Positions 24,895 to 33,328 of a stretch of 64,000 nucleotides of DNA are shown in pieces. Position 1 is the first letter of the stretch, and every line of letters starts with the position of its first letter. The translations under genes were made by a program, and so were the position numbers. The notes under the pieces were generated by a model. The model ran no database searches. It was not told the DNA's origin and worked only from the letters and a program-made list of their open reading frames with translations. Origin of the DNA: an uncultured Eubacteriales bacterium (GTDB lineage: Bacteria; Bacillota; Clostridia; Oscillospirales; CAG-272); the NCBI GenBank assembly GCA_958352145.1, contig CATWNM010000006.1:1-64000 (forward strand), read 5' to 3'.

Positions 24895-25116
24895 TTAGCC
24901 CTTCAGTTCTTCGATCTTGGCGACCAGCGCGCCGACCGTGGACAACGAAGGATCCATCTGCATCTCGATCTCAAATGTCTCCTCCACATCCATGACCAGT
25001 TCCGCCACATCCAGCGAATCGATGCCAAGATCCGAAAACTTTGTCTCGGGTTTGATCTCGGACGCGTCACAGTCCAGTTTCTCCACAAGCATTTCAACAA
25101 TCTTCTCAAATACCAT
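24895..25116 (-). CDS. acpP: Acyl carrier protein
   Basis: This 73-residue acidic carrier has the phosphopantetheine Ser in FSDLGIDSLDVAELV. AAGGAGACTC precedes the ATG. It is the second gene of the operon, separated from fabH by about 100 bases with small hairpins. Confidence 0.96.
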   Translation of the reverse strand: MVFEKIVEMLVEKLDCDASEIKPETKFSDLGIDSLDVAELVMDVEETFEIEMQMDPSLSTVGALVAKIEELKG

Positions 25117-25139
25117 TTTTTGAGTCTCCTTAAAAAGAA

Positions 25140-25205
25140 AAATTTATTTCAATAAGGGGCTATGCCCCGTTATTTACAAATATGCAGGGCACAACCCCTG
25201 GGCCG
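25140..25205 (-). promoter_or_regulatory. Hairpins between fabH and acpP
   Basis: GGGGCATAGCCCC (about 25155-25167) and CAGGGGTTGTGCCCTG (about 25184-25199) form two small stems, the first followed by TTATTG on the leftward strand. They may raise acpP mRNA relative to fabH or cause partial termination. No promoter is clear within the gap. Confidence 0.45.
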
Positions 25206-25217
25206 AAAGCGATGAAA

Positions 25218-26171
25218 TCACCACTGGATCAAACAGGACGCACTGGCAAGTCCGCCGCCAAAACCGGTGAGAATCAACCGGTCTCCCCGGTGCAGCGCGC
25301 CCGAGCGGTTGAGTTCGTCCAGCGCGATCGGGATGCTGGCGCTCGACGTATTGCCGTATTCGCCAATATCCACTTTGAATTTTTCAAGCGGAACTTCCAG
25401 TTTACGCGCGGCAAAATCTATAATGCGCATATTCGCCTGATGCGGCACAATATAAGCGATATCTTTGGCTTTAAGATTATGCTTGTGAAGCAGGCGGCGC
25501 ACATCGGCGCAGATCGCATTGACCGCAAATTTGAAAGTCTCCTGCCCCTCCATATGAATATATGGCCGCTCTCCCCGCTTCTGATAAAACGGAGAATCCC
25601 CTTCATAATGCGGGATCTTAATCACGTCGTCCCCTCCGCTGACCGTAAGAATGGAATCGAGATACCCGTCTCCCTCTCCCAGCACGGCGGCGCCCGCGCC
25701 GTCGCCGAAAATCACGCAGGTGCTCCGATCGGTCCAGTCTACAATGCCGCTGAGCCGCTCCGCGCCGACAACCAGAACTTTCTTCACTTTTTTACGCGCA
25801 AAAAAACCGGCGGCCGTCTCCAGCAGAAAAATAAATGCGGGACAGGCCGCATTGATATCGTAGGCGGGACAGTGAACGCCAAGTCCGCGCTGAACCATGC
25901 AGGAAACCGAAGGCGACACGTATTCGCCGCTGACCGTCGCCGCCAGAATCAGATCCAATTCCTCCGGATGCACGCCGGCGTTGTCCAGCGCGCGTTTCGC
26001 GGCGGCGCAGCCCATATCGGAGGCAGTCTCGCCGGTTGAAATATGCCGGCGCGCAATGCCGACGCGCTTGCGGATCCACTCGTCGTTCGTATCGACCAGC
26101 AGTGCGAGATCGTCGTTTGTGACCACCCGCTGCGGCACATACATCCCCGTGCCCAATATCGTAAAGCTCAT
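25218..26171 (-). CDS. fabH: 3-oxoacyl-ACP synthase III
   Basis: It starts fatty-acid synthesis by joining an acyl-CoA primer to malonyl-ACP. The 317-residue protein starts MSFTILGTGMYVP and has Cys in DINAACPAFIFLL, His in PHQANMRI and Asn in GNTSSASIPIAL. AGGAGG lies before the ATG at 26171; an upstream frame extension to 26375 is not supported. It is the first gene of a nine-gene leftward operon. Confidence 0.95.
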   Translation of the reverse strand: MSFTILGTGMYVPQRVVTNDDLALLVDTNDEWIRKRVGIARRHISTGETASDMGCAAAKRALDNAGVHPEELDLILAATVSGEYVSPSVSCMVQRGLGVHCPAYDINAACPAFIFLLETAAGFFARKKVKKVLVVGAERLSGIVDWTDRSTCVIFGDGAGAAVLGEGDGYLDSILTVSGGDDVIKIPHYEGDSPFYQKRGERPYIHMEGQETFKFAVNAICADVRRLLHKHNLKAKDIAYIVPHQANMRIIDFAARKLEVPLEKFKVDIGEYGNTSSASIPIALDELNRSGALHRGDRLILTGFGGGLASASCLIQW

Positions 26172-26204
26172 ACCCCGAGCCTCCTGCGTAATATTTTTGA
26201 CCGC

Positions 26205-26233
26205 TTTATAAAAGTTAGTACCCGTAATTTCAA
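26205..26233 (-). promoter_or_regulatory. Promoter of the fatty-acid operon with a FapR-like half-site
   Basis: TTGAAA (26228-26233) and TATAAA (26205-26210) are 17 bases apart. The plus-strand spacer contains TTAGTACC (26215-26222), one half of the FapR operator known from Bacillus (TTAGTACCTGATACTAA). The second half is not preserved, so control by FapR is only a suggestion. Confidence 0.65.
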
Positions 26234-26251
26234 ATAAGTTACAAAAAAATA

Positions 26252-26279
26252 TTGATTTGTTTTTCAAAAGCTGTATAAT
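26252..26279 (+). promoter_or_regulatory. Promoter of the sigma/anti-sigma pair
   Basis: TTGATT (26252-26257) and TATAAT (26274-26279) with a 16-base spacer, 52 bases before the GTG start. It is back to back with the fabH promoter. Confidence 0.7.
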
Positions 26280-26331
26280 AAAATCCAAAGGGTAGATTTT
26301 TCCGCCCGATCCAACAAACGGAGGTGATACC

Positions 26332-26856
26332 GTGGATGAACAGGCCTCCGCCGAGTTTGAAACGCTGTATAACAAATATTTTAACCAGGTATTCTCCTTT
26401 TTGTACAGACTGTGCCGGGATCACCACACGGCCGAAGAACTGACGCAGGAAACTTTTCTTGAGGCCTATATCTCTATTCATCGTTTTAAGGGCGACTGCG
26501 AAATGTCTACCTGGCTGATTTCTATTGCCAAGCATATTTTTGGAAAATATCTGCGAAAAGCCAAAAAAAGCCCCGGAACGGTGGAGCTTGACAGCCTCGC
26601 CGAAACGATGTTCGCACCGAAAGGAGAGGGGCCGGAGACCGCTTATATACGGCAGTGCGACGCGCGGGCCGTGCGCCATATGGTGGCCCGGCTGCCCGAA
26701 AAATACCGGGACGTGCTGATCCTCCGCATTTATGCGGAACTGCCGTTCGCACAGCTTGCAAAGGTACTCCGCATCAGTGAAAACTCGGCGAAAGTGATTT
26801 ATTTTAGAGCAAAAAAAATGCTTGGAGAGGGGATAAGAAATGGGCTTGAACTGTGA
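26332..26856 (+). CDS. ECF-type RNA polymerase sigma factor
   Basis: The 174-residue protein has region 2 (YNKYFNQVFSFLYRLCRD, then TAEELTQETFLEAY) and region 4 (LPEKYRDVLILRIYAELPFA, then LRISENSAKVIYFRAKK). It directs RNA polymerase to a small regulon, probably in response to envelope stress. GGAGGTGATACC precedes the GTG start. The next gene, overlapping by 17 bases, encodes its likely anti-sigma factor. No ECF-type promoter was recognised in front of it, so self-activation is not shown. Confidence 0.9.
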   Translation: MDEQASAEFETLYNKYFNQVFSFLYRLCRDHHTAEELTQETFLEAYISIHRFKGDCEMSTWLISIAKHIFGKYLRKAKKSPGTVELDSLAETMFAPKGEGPETAYIRQCDARAVRHMVARLPEKYRDVLILRIYAELPFAQLAKVLRISENSAKVIYFRAKKMLGEGIRNGLEL

Positions 26857-27163
26857 AGTAGCAAGAGATCTCGTATCGCTTTATAAGGACGGGCTGGCAA
26901 GCCCCGTCACCATGCGCGAAGTGAAAGAACACATCGGCGGCTGCGCTGCCTGCGCCGCCTATTACAGGGAATATGACCGCGAGGTGGCAGCCGCACATAT
27001 GATGGACGCGCATACGCAGCCGCTGCCGGATCTTCGCAAACGCTATAAAGCGCTGGCCAAACGCATGCAGACGCGCGACCGCACGGAAAAAGCGGCGCTT
27101 TGCGGCGCGGCGTTCCTCGGTCTTCTCTGCATCGCGGCGGCGCTCAAAGAAATCACGAAATAA
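26840..27163 (+). CDS. Zinc-finger anti-sigma factor with one membrane segment
   Basis: This 107-residue protein has the HxxxCxxC motif of zinc-binding anti-sigma domains in VKEHIGGCAACAAYY (residues near 30-40), plus an N-terminal Cys. A single hydrophobic segment, AALCGAAFLGLLCIAAAL, lies at the C-terminus. It should hold the ECF sigma factor inactive at the membrane. The gene overlaps the sigma gene by 17 bases. Confidence 0.85.
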   Translation: MGLNCEVARDLVSLYKDGLASPVTMREVKEHIGGCAACAAYYREYDREVAAAHMMDAHTQPLPDLRKRYKALAKRMQTRDRTEKAALCGAAFLGLLCIAAALKEITK

Positions 27164-27173
27164 CGGCAGCTTT

Positions 27174-27211
27174 GCACGAAACGTCCCGCCGCGCGGCGGG
27201 ACGTTTCGTGC
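27174..27211. terminator. Bidirectional terminator
   Basis: GCACGAAACGTCCCGCC and its exact complement form a 17-bp stem with a GCGC loop between convergent genes. T content after the stem is modest. Confidence 0.8.
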
Positions 27212-27242
27212 GTTCTTGATCGAGGCGGCCGTTTTTCCTCGT

Positions 27243-28340
27243 TTACATCCCGCGGAGCGTCGACGAGCTATTCAAAAGAAGCGTACTGTACAGGAACAAA
27301 ACGTCGGCCGTATCATCATATTCCAGAATCTGCGGCAAAAACGAGGGCGTAACATACCGGACATCCACAAGCGTGATCTTTTCATAACCGCACAGCAGCA
27401 GAGGCGCGATGCTGCTGCCAAAAGAGTCGCGGAACAAAATCAACTCGCGTCCATTTGACTGATTTGGATTTGTGACAGTCACAAGCGCCGCCGAACCGTA
27501 CAGGTACACACCGTATGGATCATAGGTTTCAAGCGCATCCAGCGTATAAACGCCGCCCGACGCGCCAGTTTCATAATTTTCCGCTTTGGCGCCGTCGATA
27601 TCCGGACTGTGCAGCACATAAAGCGGTTCACCGCCGCTTTTCAGTGCAAACTGTCCGACATATACGCCGCAAAAAGAGTCGGTCAAAAGTTCCCGCTCAT
27701 AGTCCGGCAAAACGTAATCCGCATCCATGCCGCGAAGTATACGGTCGGCCGTATCCACAAGGTTTTCCTGTCTGAAATGCGTATCGGTCTTATAATAATC
27801 TTCGATGGTCAGCGTATCGAAAATATCGATATAGGTTCCGCTCATGCCCGAAGAAAAAAGTTCCATCAGCCGGTCATAATCTATCTTTTTGGCTTCGTCC
27901 GCAAGAAAATAGTTTTTGTCCGGAATCACCGAATAGTAAACTCGGTTATTTGGAAACAGCGCCGCGTGAATGCCCGAAAGTTTCCCGGCGGCCGACGTCA
28001 CCTGACGCTCACTCAGCGGATATTCCTGTTTGGACAAATATCCGTTTCGAATATACAGCCCCTCCATGTCAAGCTTGGCAAATCCATAAAATTCAAGTAT
28101 GGATTTCGCGCCGCGAAACGTCTGGCGAAACGGGAACTGGTCAAGCGTATACGTCTCAAAATTATCCATCCAGACGGTACTTTGCACGCTTTTCCAGCTT
28201 GGGTTCGGGAATTCGGCCAGTCGGCGGCGCTCATATTCGCTGAACGACTGATCCGGGGTGAGCAGCGCGGCCATTAAAAAGCCAAACAGAAAAACGACAA
28301 ATACGGCCGCCATCAATATATCATTCAATTTTGCTTTCAT
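27243..28340 (-). CDS. DHHW-type O-acetylation accessory protein (first pair)
   Basis: This 365-residue protein has one N-terminal membrane segment (AAVFVVFLFGFLMAALL) and an exported SGNH-like domain. It contains YYKTDTHFRQ, the degenerate DHHW motif, NRVYYSVIPDKNYFL, and ELILFRDSFGSSIAPLL with the likely nucleophile Ser. Such proteins pair with MBOAT acyltransferases to acetylate extracellular polysaccharide or wall polymers. AGGAGG precedes the ATG, 9 bases after the MBOAT gene. The substrate is unknown. Confidence 0.85.
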   Translation of the reverse strand: MKAKLNDILMAAVFVVFLFGFLMAALLTPDQSFSEYERRRLAEFPNPSWKSVQSTVWMDNFETYTLDQFPFRQTFRGAKSILEFYGFAKLDMEGLYIRNGYLSKQEYPLSERQVTSAAGKLSGIHAALFPNNRVYYSVIPDKNYFLADEAKKIDYDRLMELFSSGMSGTYIDIFDTLTIEDYYKTDTHFRQENLVDTADRILRGMDADYVLPDYERELLTDSFCGVYVGQFALKSGGEPLYVLHSPDIDGAKAENYETGASGGVYTLDALETYDPYGVYLYGSAALVTVTNPNQSNGRELILFRDSFGSSIAPLLLCGYEKITLVDVRYVTPSFLPQILEYDDTADVLFLYSTLLLNSSSTLRGM

Positions 28341-28349
28341 GTCTGCCTC

Positions 28350-29735
28350 CTAAAACCGAAAATACAGAAACGGATTGAATGATCCATCCACGAGATATGC
28401 GCTGACAAAAACCAAGAGCACAAGCGCGCAAGCGGCGCGCAGCACGCCGGAAGCGGCGCCCCCGCCGTAAAGCCGGTGCGCGCATTTTTTGACCAGCGGC
28501 GTCGCACCGAGGACGGCTAGCGCAAACACCACGGCGAAGCTGCGAAGATAATACAGCGTTTCCGGCGTCCAGAGCGGCAGCCCTTTCATCCCAAACATTC
28601 CGGAAAGATCACCGCATGCGCCGGTCATGCCGTCCGCATTGAAAATGACAAAGCTGACCACGACCAAAAACAATACGAATACGCGGCAAACAAAGCGCGG
28701 AAGCTTTTCATACAGACGAAGTAAAACCAGCTTTTCCAAAACCAGCCATACGGCAAAATAGAGTCCCCAAATGACAAAATTCCAATCTGCGCCGTGCCAA
28801 AATCCAGTCAGGAGCCAAACGATCAAAATATTCAAAAACCAACGGGCGCGGCCGCGCCGGTTGCCGCCAAGCGGGATATACACATAGTCGCGGAACCACT
28901 GCCCGAGCGATATATGCCATCTGCGCCAAAATTCGGTCACGCTCGCCGATATATAGGGATACTCAAAGTTCTCATTGAAATGGAATCCAAAAATCCGGCC
29001 AAGGCCGATTGCCATATCGCTGTAGCCCGAAAAATCAAAATAGATCTGAAGTGTGAAAGCAACCGCATACATCCAGTAAAACAAAACGCTCGGCGCGCTC
29101 GAGTCCCGGAAAACTTCACAAAGTTCAAACAACGTATTGGCGATCAATACCTTTTTTGAAAGTCCGATTATAAATCGAAAAGCCCCTTCCGAAAAATCCC
29201 GAACCGTGGTTTTACGCTGAGACAGTTCAGCCGCAACCGTTGTATACCGGACGATGGGCCCTGCAATCAGCTGCGGAAAAAGCGCAACATAGGTCGCAAG
29301 TTTTATGGGATTATACTGCGCCGACGCGTCCCCCCGATAAACGTCGATAAGATAACTCAAAATCTGGAACGTATAAAAACTGATGCCGATCGGCAGCGCA
29401 ATTTTTAAAAGCGGCAGGGATGCGCCGGTCAAACGGTTCAGATTGCCGATAAAAAAATCCGCATATTTAAAATACAGAAGCGCGACAAGGCAGAGCGCCG
29501 TGCCGAGCGTCAGCATCAGCCGCTTATGCCTGCACCGGTCGATCAAAATGCCGAACACATACCCGGCAAGGATCGACGCAACCATCAAAACCAGGTATTT
29601 CGGCTCGCCCCAATAATAGAAAAACAAGCTTGCGCAAAGCAGCACCGCGTTCCGGAATGTTTTCGGAAGCACAAAATACAAAAGTAGAACCGCGGGCAGA
29701 AAGTAAAACAAAAAAGGCACGCTTGAAAACAGCAT
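28350..29735 (-). CDS. MBOAT O-acyltransferase, AlgI/DltB-like (first pair)
   Basis: The 461-residue polytopic membrane protein begins MLFSSVPFLFYFLPAVLLLY and has about ten membrane segments. The catalytic His is in LTGFWHGADWNFVIWG, and QLIAGPIVRY and FFDFSGYSDMAIGLG-type segments are typical of alginate-acetylase AlgI relatives. It moves acetyl groups across the membrane for the DHHW partner. I use the ATG at 29735, preceded by GAGGTG. Confidence 0.93.
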   Translation of the reverse strand: MLFSSVPFLFYFLPAVLLLYFVLPKTFRNAVLLCASLFFYYWGEPKYLVLMVASILAGYVFGILIDRCRHKRLMLTLGTALCLVALLYFKYADFFIGNLNRLTGASLPLLKIALPIGISFYTFQILSYLIDVYRGDASAQYNPIKLATYVALFPQLIAGPIVRYTTVAAELSQRKTTVRDFSEGAFRFIIGLSKKVLIANTLFELCEVFRDSSAPSVLFYWMYAVAFTLQIYFDFSGYSDMAIGLGRIFGFHFNENFEYPYISASVTEFWRRWHISLGQWFRDYVYIPLGGNRRGRARWFLNILIVWLLTGFWHGADWNFVIWGLYFAVWLVLEKLVLLRLYEKLPRFVCRVFVLFLVVVSFVIFNADGMTGACGDLSGMFGMKGLPLWTPETLYYLRSFAVVFALAVLGATPLVKKCAHRLYGGGAASGVLRAACALVLLVFVSAYLVDGSFNPFLYFRF

Positions 29736-29760
29736 ATCACACCTCAAAAGTTCCGGTAAT

Positions 29761-29792
29761 CAAAATCCCCGCAAAAATTTGCGGGGATTTTG
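29761..29792 (-). terminator. Terminator after the DUF4358 lipoprotein gene
   Basis: CAAAATCCCCGCAAA and TTTGCGGGGATTTTG form a near-perfect stem in the gap before the MBOAT gene, so the two genes are likely separate units. Confidence 0.8.
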
Positions 29793-29806
29793 CAGAATTT
29801 GTCAGT

Positions 29807-30454
29807 TCAGTCAAGCACCGTTCTGGAAAGACGCTCTCCACAGTTTTCGCTGCCGAAAATCTCTACGAACGCATCGCAGATCGCGTCGGCCTTGCCCTCC
29901 TCAAGCTGCGAAGACACCATGATAAGCATAACAACTTTTCCGCTGTTGATCGCCCTGACTTCGTCTGCAGTCACACAGATCCACTTTCTCGGATCAATTC
30001 CGTCGATCATATCCTTTTTGACAGCCTCCGCGTCCGCGTCGTCTTTGACGCGAACCATGATAAGAGAATACGCCTGCGACATTATCATCGGCTCAGAAAA
30101 GACCGCGCCGTCCAGCCGGCTTCCATCCGCAAGACCGGTATACGCCTTGACACTGTCCGAATTGGTCAGATCCACCGGCATATTTTCAGAAATCGCAAAT
30201 TCAACCGGGCTCTTTTCATAAATCATGTCGATCACGCCCGACAGCGCCTCATTCACGGTCATTTCCTCGTTTCCGGCTGCATTGCTGTCATCCGTCGACT
30301 GCGTATCCGACGAATCCGCGCTGTCCGGCGCGGGCGTCGTCTGAGCAGAATCCGGCGTCGTCCCGGACGAACCGTTTTCTTTGTTTTTGCCGCCGCATGC
30401 AAAGAGCGACAGGCAAAGCATAAGCACAAGTATCGATGTAACTATTTTTTTCAT
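29807..30454 (-). CDS. DUF4358 lipoprotein
   Basis: This 215-residue protein has a lipoprotein signal (MKKIVTSILVLMLCLSLFAC), a Gly/Ser/Thr/Asp-rich linker to about residue 60, and a DUF4358 domain with SLIMVRVKDDADAEAVKKDM, WICVTADEV and VVMLIMVSSQ. GGAGGG precedes the ATG at 30454. DUF4358 lipoproteins occur widely in Clostridia, often near MBOAT/DHHW genes as here, but their function is not known. Confidence 0.85.
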   Translation of the reverse strand: MKKIVTSILVLMLCLSLFACGGKNKENGSSGTTPDSAQTTPAPDSADSSDTQSTDDSNAAGNEEMTVNEALSGVIDMIYEKSPVEFAISENMPVDLTNSDSVKAYTGLADGSRLDGAVFSEPMIMSQAYSLIMVRVKDDADAEAVKKDMIDGIDPRKWICVTADEVRAINSGKVVMLIMVSSQLEEGKADAICDAFVEIFGSENCGERLSRTVLD

Positions 30455-30573
30455 ATTCACCCTCCAAAGGTTTTCTGCCCATTAGTCGTCTTTGTCCGCA
30501 GAATTCCTCACTCAAAAATTATTTTCTGCGAAAACCGGCATGTTATGCATCCATAAAAGAAATAATACGCGCG

Positions 30574-32457
30574 TCAGCGAAGCGACAGGTAGTCGCAAAG
30601 CTCGGTCTCTGGAAAATAGAGCGCAAGGATCTGTTCGGCCGTTGCGCCGGCCACAGCCAAATCGAGCGTGCCGTACTGGCTGATGCCGACACCGTGCCCC
30701 CAGCCTTTTCCGACGAACAGAAAATTCTCGCTGTCCTCAGCCACGGCAACCTCCGTGCGGCGGCGAAGAATCACGCCGGGAACGTCATCCACACTGGCAT
30801 ACACTTCGCTTGCGCCGGTCGCCACATAGGCCTCGTCATAGCGAATCCGGTTCACCCCGTCTGCGCTCTGCACGTAAAACCGTTTCGACTCCATCTCCGA
30901 AAGGCCGAGCGCGTGCAGCACTTTGTTCGTCATTTCGGAAAGCGGAGAATAGGTGCCGGTGGTAAAACTGAACGGACTGTCCATATGGATGCTCTGCACT
31001 TCGTCATAACTGTATTCTACAGCCCCCTGCCCGACCACAAAATTTGCGCTTTTCACGTATTTTGAAATACTGGTGCGCACTTTGTCGCACCGTGTGATGG
31101 TGCATTCGTTCCCATCCGAGTCGGTATACGTGATCGAATACACATAGGGACTGTCTCCTGAAAACGAATCGATCCGGATATCCGTGATTCGCCGGCCAGT
31201 CAGTTCTTCATATCCCTTGCCGCGCAGATAATCCGCCAGTTCCTCGCCGCTCACCTCCGTGATCCAAAGCCCGTTGTTATATTCCGAATATTTTTCCCAC
31301 GGCGTTTTGACAGAAGTCAGGTACTCCGAGCCGTCGCCGCCCCACGTATCCTTGGCGCTGACCGTATAGCCCCCGGTCGAAGAGGAGTAATAAATCTCGG
31401 CGATCTTTCCATCCACAGCCAAAACAAGTCCCTTGGTGCTTTCCACAGCGTCGAACACGCTGTCGTTTGCGCTGGTAATGCCGCGATACACCTGGCAATG
31501 CGTCGTATTGCACAGATCGAATCCATAGGACGAGTGCCGGTACTTATTTTTCGCCGTGTAGCTCCGCACCGTGACCGAAAAGGCGCGAAGCGCCTCAAAA
31601 TCCCAGTTTGGATTGATTTCATAAGGGACGACGCCGGCGATATAATCCTCCATGCCGAGCATATTGACAAGCTGAACGCCGTCGGTATCCTGCGTTTTAT
31701 AACGCGAATATACAAATACGCCATCATAAAGCCGGTTTGCAGGCGTCTTCAAATACTGTTTTTCCCCTCTGCGCGGCAAAGCCGTAAGACCAAGGCTCGA
31801 ATCGCCGCCGCAATCGTATTCGAAGAGAATCTCATCCGTTTCCGGATCCACGACCGACACGCCCGTATCGGACGGAAGCGCAGCCACAAGCGTGATCTCT
31901 TCTTTCAGATTTGGGATGGTCGCCGCATGCTCGGCCACGCCGGCGCGCGCGGCAAAATTGCCAATACGCACCTTATACACGCCGCCGATATACGCAAGGA
32001 AAGGCTGCATATCGCTGTCTTCGTCCGCAAGCTTTTCAAGGACGGTGTCCAGCATCTCCTGCGCATCCTCCAGCGTATCAAAATCCTCATACACTTCCAG
32101 ATGATAGCCGCCGACGGCGCATGATTTGTTTCCACTTAAAATAGAATAGGTGTACGCCGATTTTGAAAGACTGTCGTCGCACACCACTGAAATTTTGGGA
32201 ACTTCGATCGTATAAATTTCACGAAAGGAGCGCACAGCACCGGTGATGGTCTCCTGAACGGCAAATCCAACGGTGCTGACCGTCTCGAAGCCGACGGTCA
32301 CATCACTGCCGTACATAAGTCCGACAGTGATGTAATCCGGCTCGCTCTCCTCGGCGCTTGCCGCAAACAGATTGGCTAAAAGAACATACGCGCAGCTGCC
32401 AACCATTAAAACGACCAGCACCCAGGTGATGATTCTGATCCAGAGTTTTCTTTTCAT
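30574..32457 (-). CDS. SpoIID/LytB-domain membrane-anchored protein
   Basis: The 627-residue protein has an N-terminal membrane anchor (IITWVLVVLMVGSCAYVLLA), about 240 residues of unassigned sequence, and then a SpoIID domain: LGMEDYIAGVVPYEI with a catalytic-type Glu, ALRAFSVTVRSYTAKNKYRH, YRGITSANDS and, near the end, GKGWGHGVGISQYG. SpoIID is a lytic transglycosylase that degrades denuded peptidoglycan in engulfment. This protein is nearly twice as long as SpoIID, so it may be a LytB-type or vegetative paralogue. GGAGG precedes the ATG. Confidence 0.88.
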   Translation of the reverse strand: MKRKLWIRIITWVLVVLMVGSCAYVLLANLFAASAEESEPDYITVGLMYGSDVTVGFETVSTVGFAVQETITGAVRSFREIYTIEVPKISVVCDDSLSKSAYTYSILSGNKSCAVGGYHLEVYEDFDTLEDAQEMLDTVLEKLADEDSDMQPFLAYIGGVYKVRIGNFAARAGVAEHAATIPNLKEEITLVAALPSDTGVSVVDPETDEILFEYDCGGDSSLGLTALPRRGEKQYLKTPANRLYDGVFVYSRYKTQDTDGVQLVNMLGMEDYIAGVVPYEINPNWDFEALRAFSVTVRSYTAKNKYRHSSYGFDLCNTTHCQVYRGITSANDSVFDAVESTKGLVLAVDGKIAEIYYSSSTGGYTVSAKDTWGGDGSEYLTSVKTPWEKYSEYNNGLWITEVSGEELADYLRGKGYEELTGRRITDIRIDSFSGDSPYVYSITYTDSDGNECTITRCDKVRTSISKYVKSANFVVGQGAVEYSYDEVQSIHMDSPFSFTTGTYSPLSEMTNKVLHALGLSEMESKRFYVQSADGVNRIRYDEAYVATGASEVYASVDDVPGVILRRRTEVAVAEDSENFLFVGKGWGHGVGISQYGTLDLAVAGATAEQILALYFPETELCDYLSLR

Positions 32458-32489
32458 CACGGCATCCTCCCTTCTCGGTTTTGCTTTGT

Positions 32490-33173
32490 TTATTCGTCCG
32501 TCGGCTCGCCGTCGCCCGGCATTTCATTGGGCGCGCTCGTATCATCAGACAAAGCGGTTTCGTTCGTACTTTCCGGTTCTTTGCCGGAGTTTTCGTCCGG
32601 CGTTTCGATACGGTACTCGCCGCGGACCATGAGCCATGCGCCGCCTTCTCCGACAACGATGCCGCGGCCGTCGTCCCGCGGAATCAAAATGGTATGGTTG
32701 TTCGGAACCGCCTCTTCGTTATAGAGTTCGCGGCCGTCGGTCGTGTCTGACAGCCCCTGCTCCTCAAACCGGACCGTAAACGGAGACACGACATGAGAAG
32801 CGCCTGAACGCACGATCACCTCACAGGCGTTGACCGAGGCATACAAAATCTGCCCAGCCTGCATCTGTACGACCGCAAAGCGCGCGCCGGTACTGACCGT
32901 TCCTTCGGGAAAAACCGGCAGCGGATCGGTCTGCTCCGGCGGATCGGTCTGAGCAGGTTCGGTCGTGACAACGATGTCGCCGATATCTTCCCCGTTTTCA
33001 TGCCGCAGAATCAGTTCCTTGATCTGCGGAAGCAGCACTTCGTTGATATAACTCAGAGAGATCAAGGGATCGTCCGCAGAAGAATACGCTTGATCGGCGT
33101 AAATATAAAAAGCGCCAAACGCCAGCGCACAGGCAAGCGACGCGCAGGCAATCGTTTTTATGTACTTTCTCAT
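32490..33173 (-). CDS. Membrane-anchored protein of unknown function next to the SpoIID-like gene
   Basis: This 227-residue protein has an N-terminal signal or anchor (TIACASLACALAFGAFYIYA), a linker rich in Pro, Thr and Asp (TEPAQTDPPEQTDPLPVF), then a small domain with AGQILYASVNACEVIVRSGA and NHTILIPRDDGRGIVV. The C-terminal tail is acidic. It is 32 bases upstream of the SpoIID-like gene and probably co-transcribed. No family recognised; a partner of the SpoIID-like protein in wall remodelling is plausible. Confidence 0.75.
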   Translation of the reverse strand: MRKYIKTIACASLACALAFGAFYIYADQAYSSADDPLISLSYINEVLLPQIKELILRHENGEDIGDIVVTTEPAQTDPPEQTDPLPVFPEGTVSTGARFAVVQMQAGQILYASVNACEVIVRSGASHVVSPFTVRFEEQGLSDTTDGRELYNEEAVPNNHTILIPRDDGRGIVVGEGGAWLMVRGEYRIETPDENSGKEPESTNETALSDDTSAPNEMPGDGEPTDE

Positions 33174-33328
33174 CTTATTTTACCCCACATACCGGTCGAA
33201 AAACGTCATTATACAACGATTATACAATATCTGAAGGCAAAAAGAAAGTGCTTTTATGAAATTTGCGGAGTAAATTTCTGCCCGCAGACACAAATTTTAC
33301 TCCGCAGCCGAAAAACGAAAGCCGCCGC

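Noticed and set aside
24895..25109. Alternative frame overlapping acpP
   Set aside because: The +1 frame is Arg/Trp-rich and lacks any ribosome site; acpP is certain.
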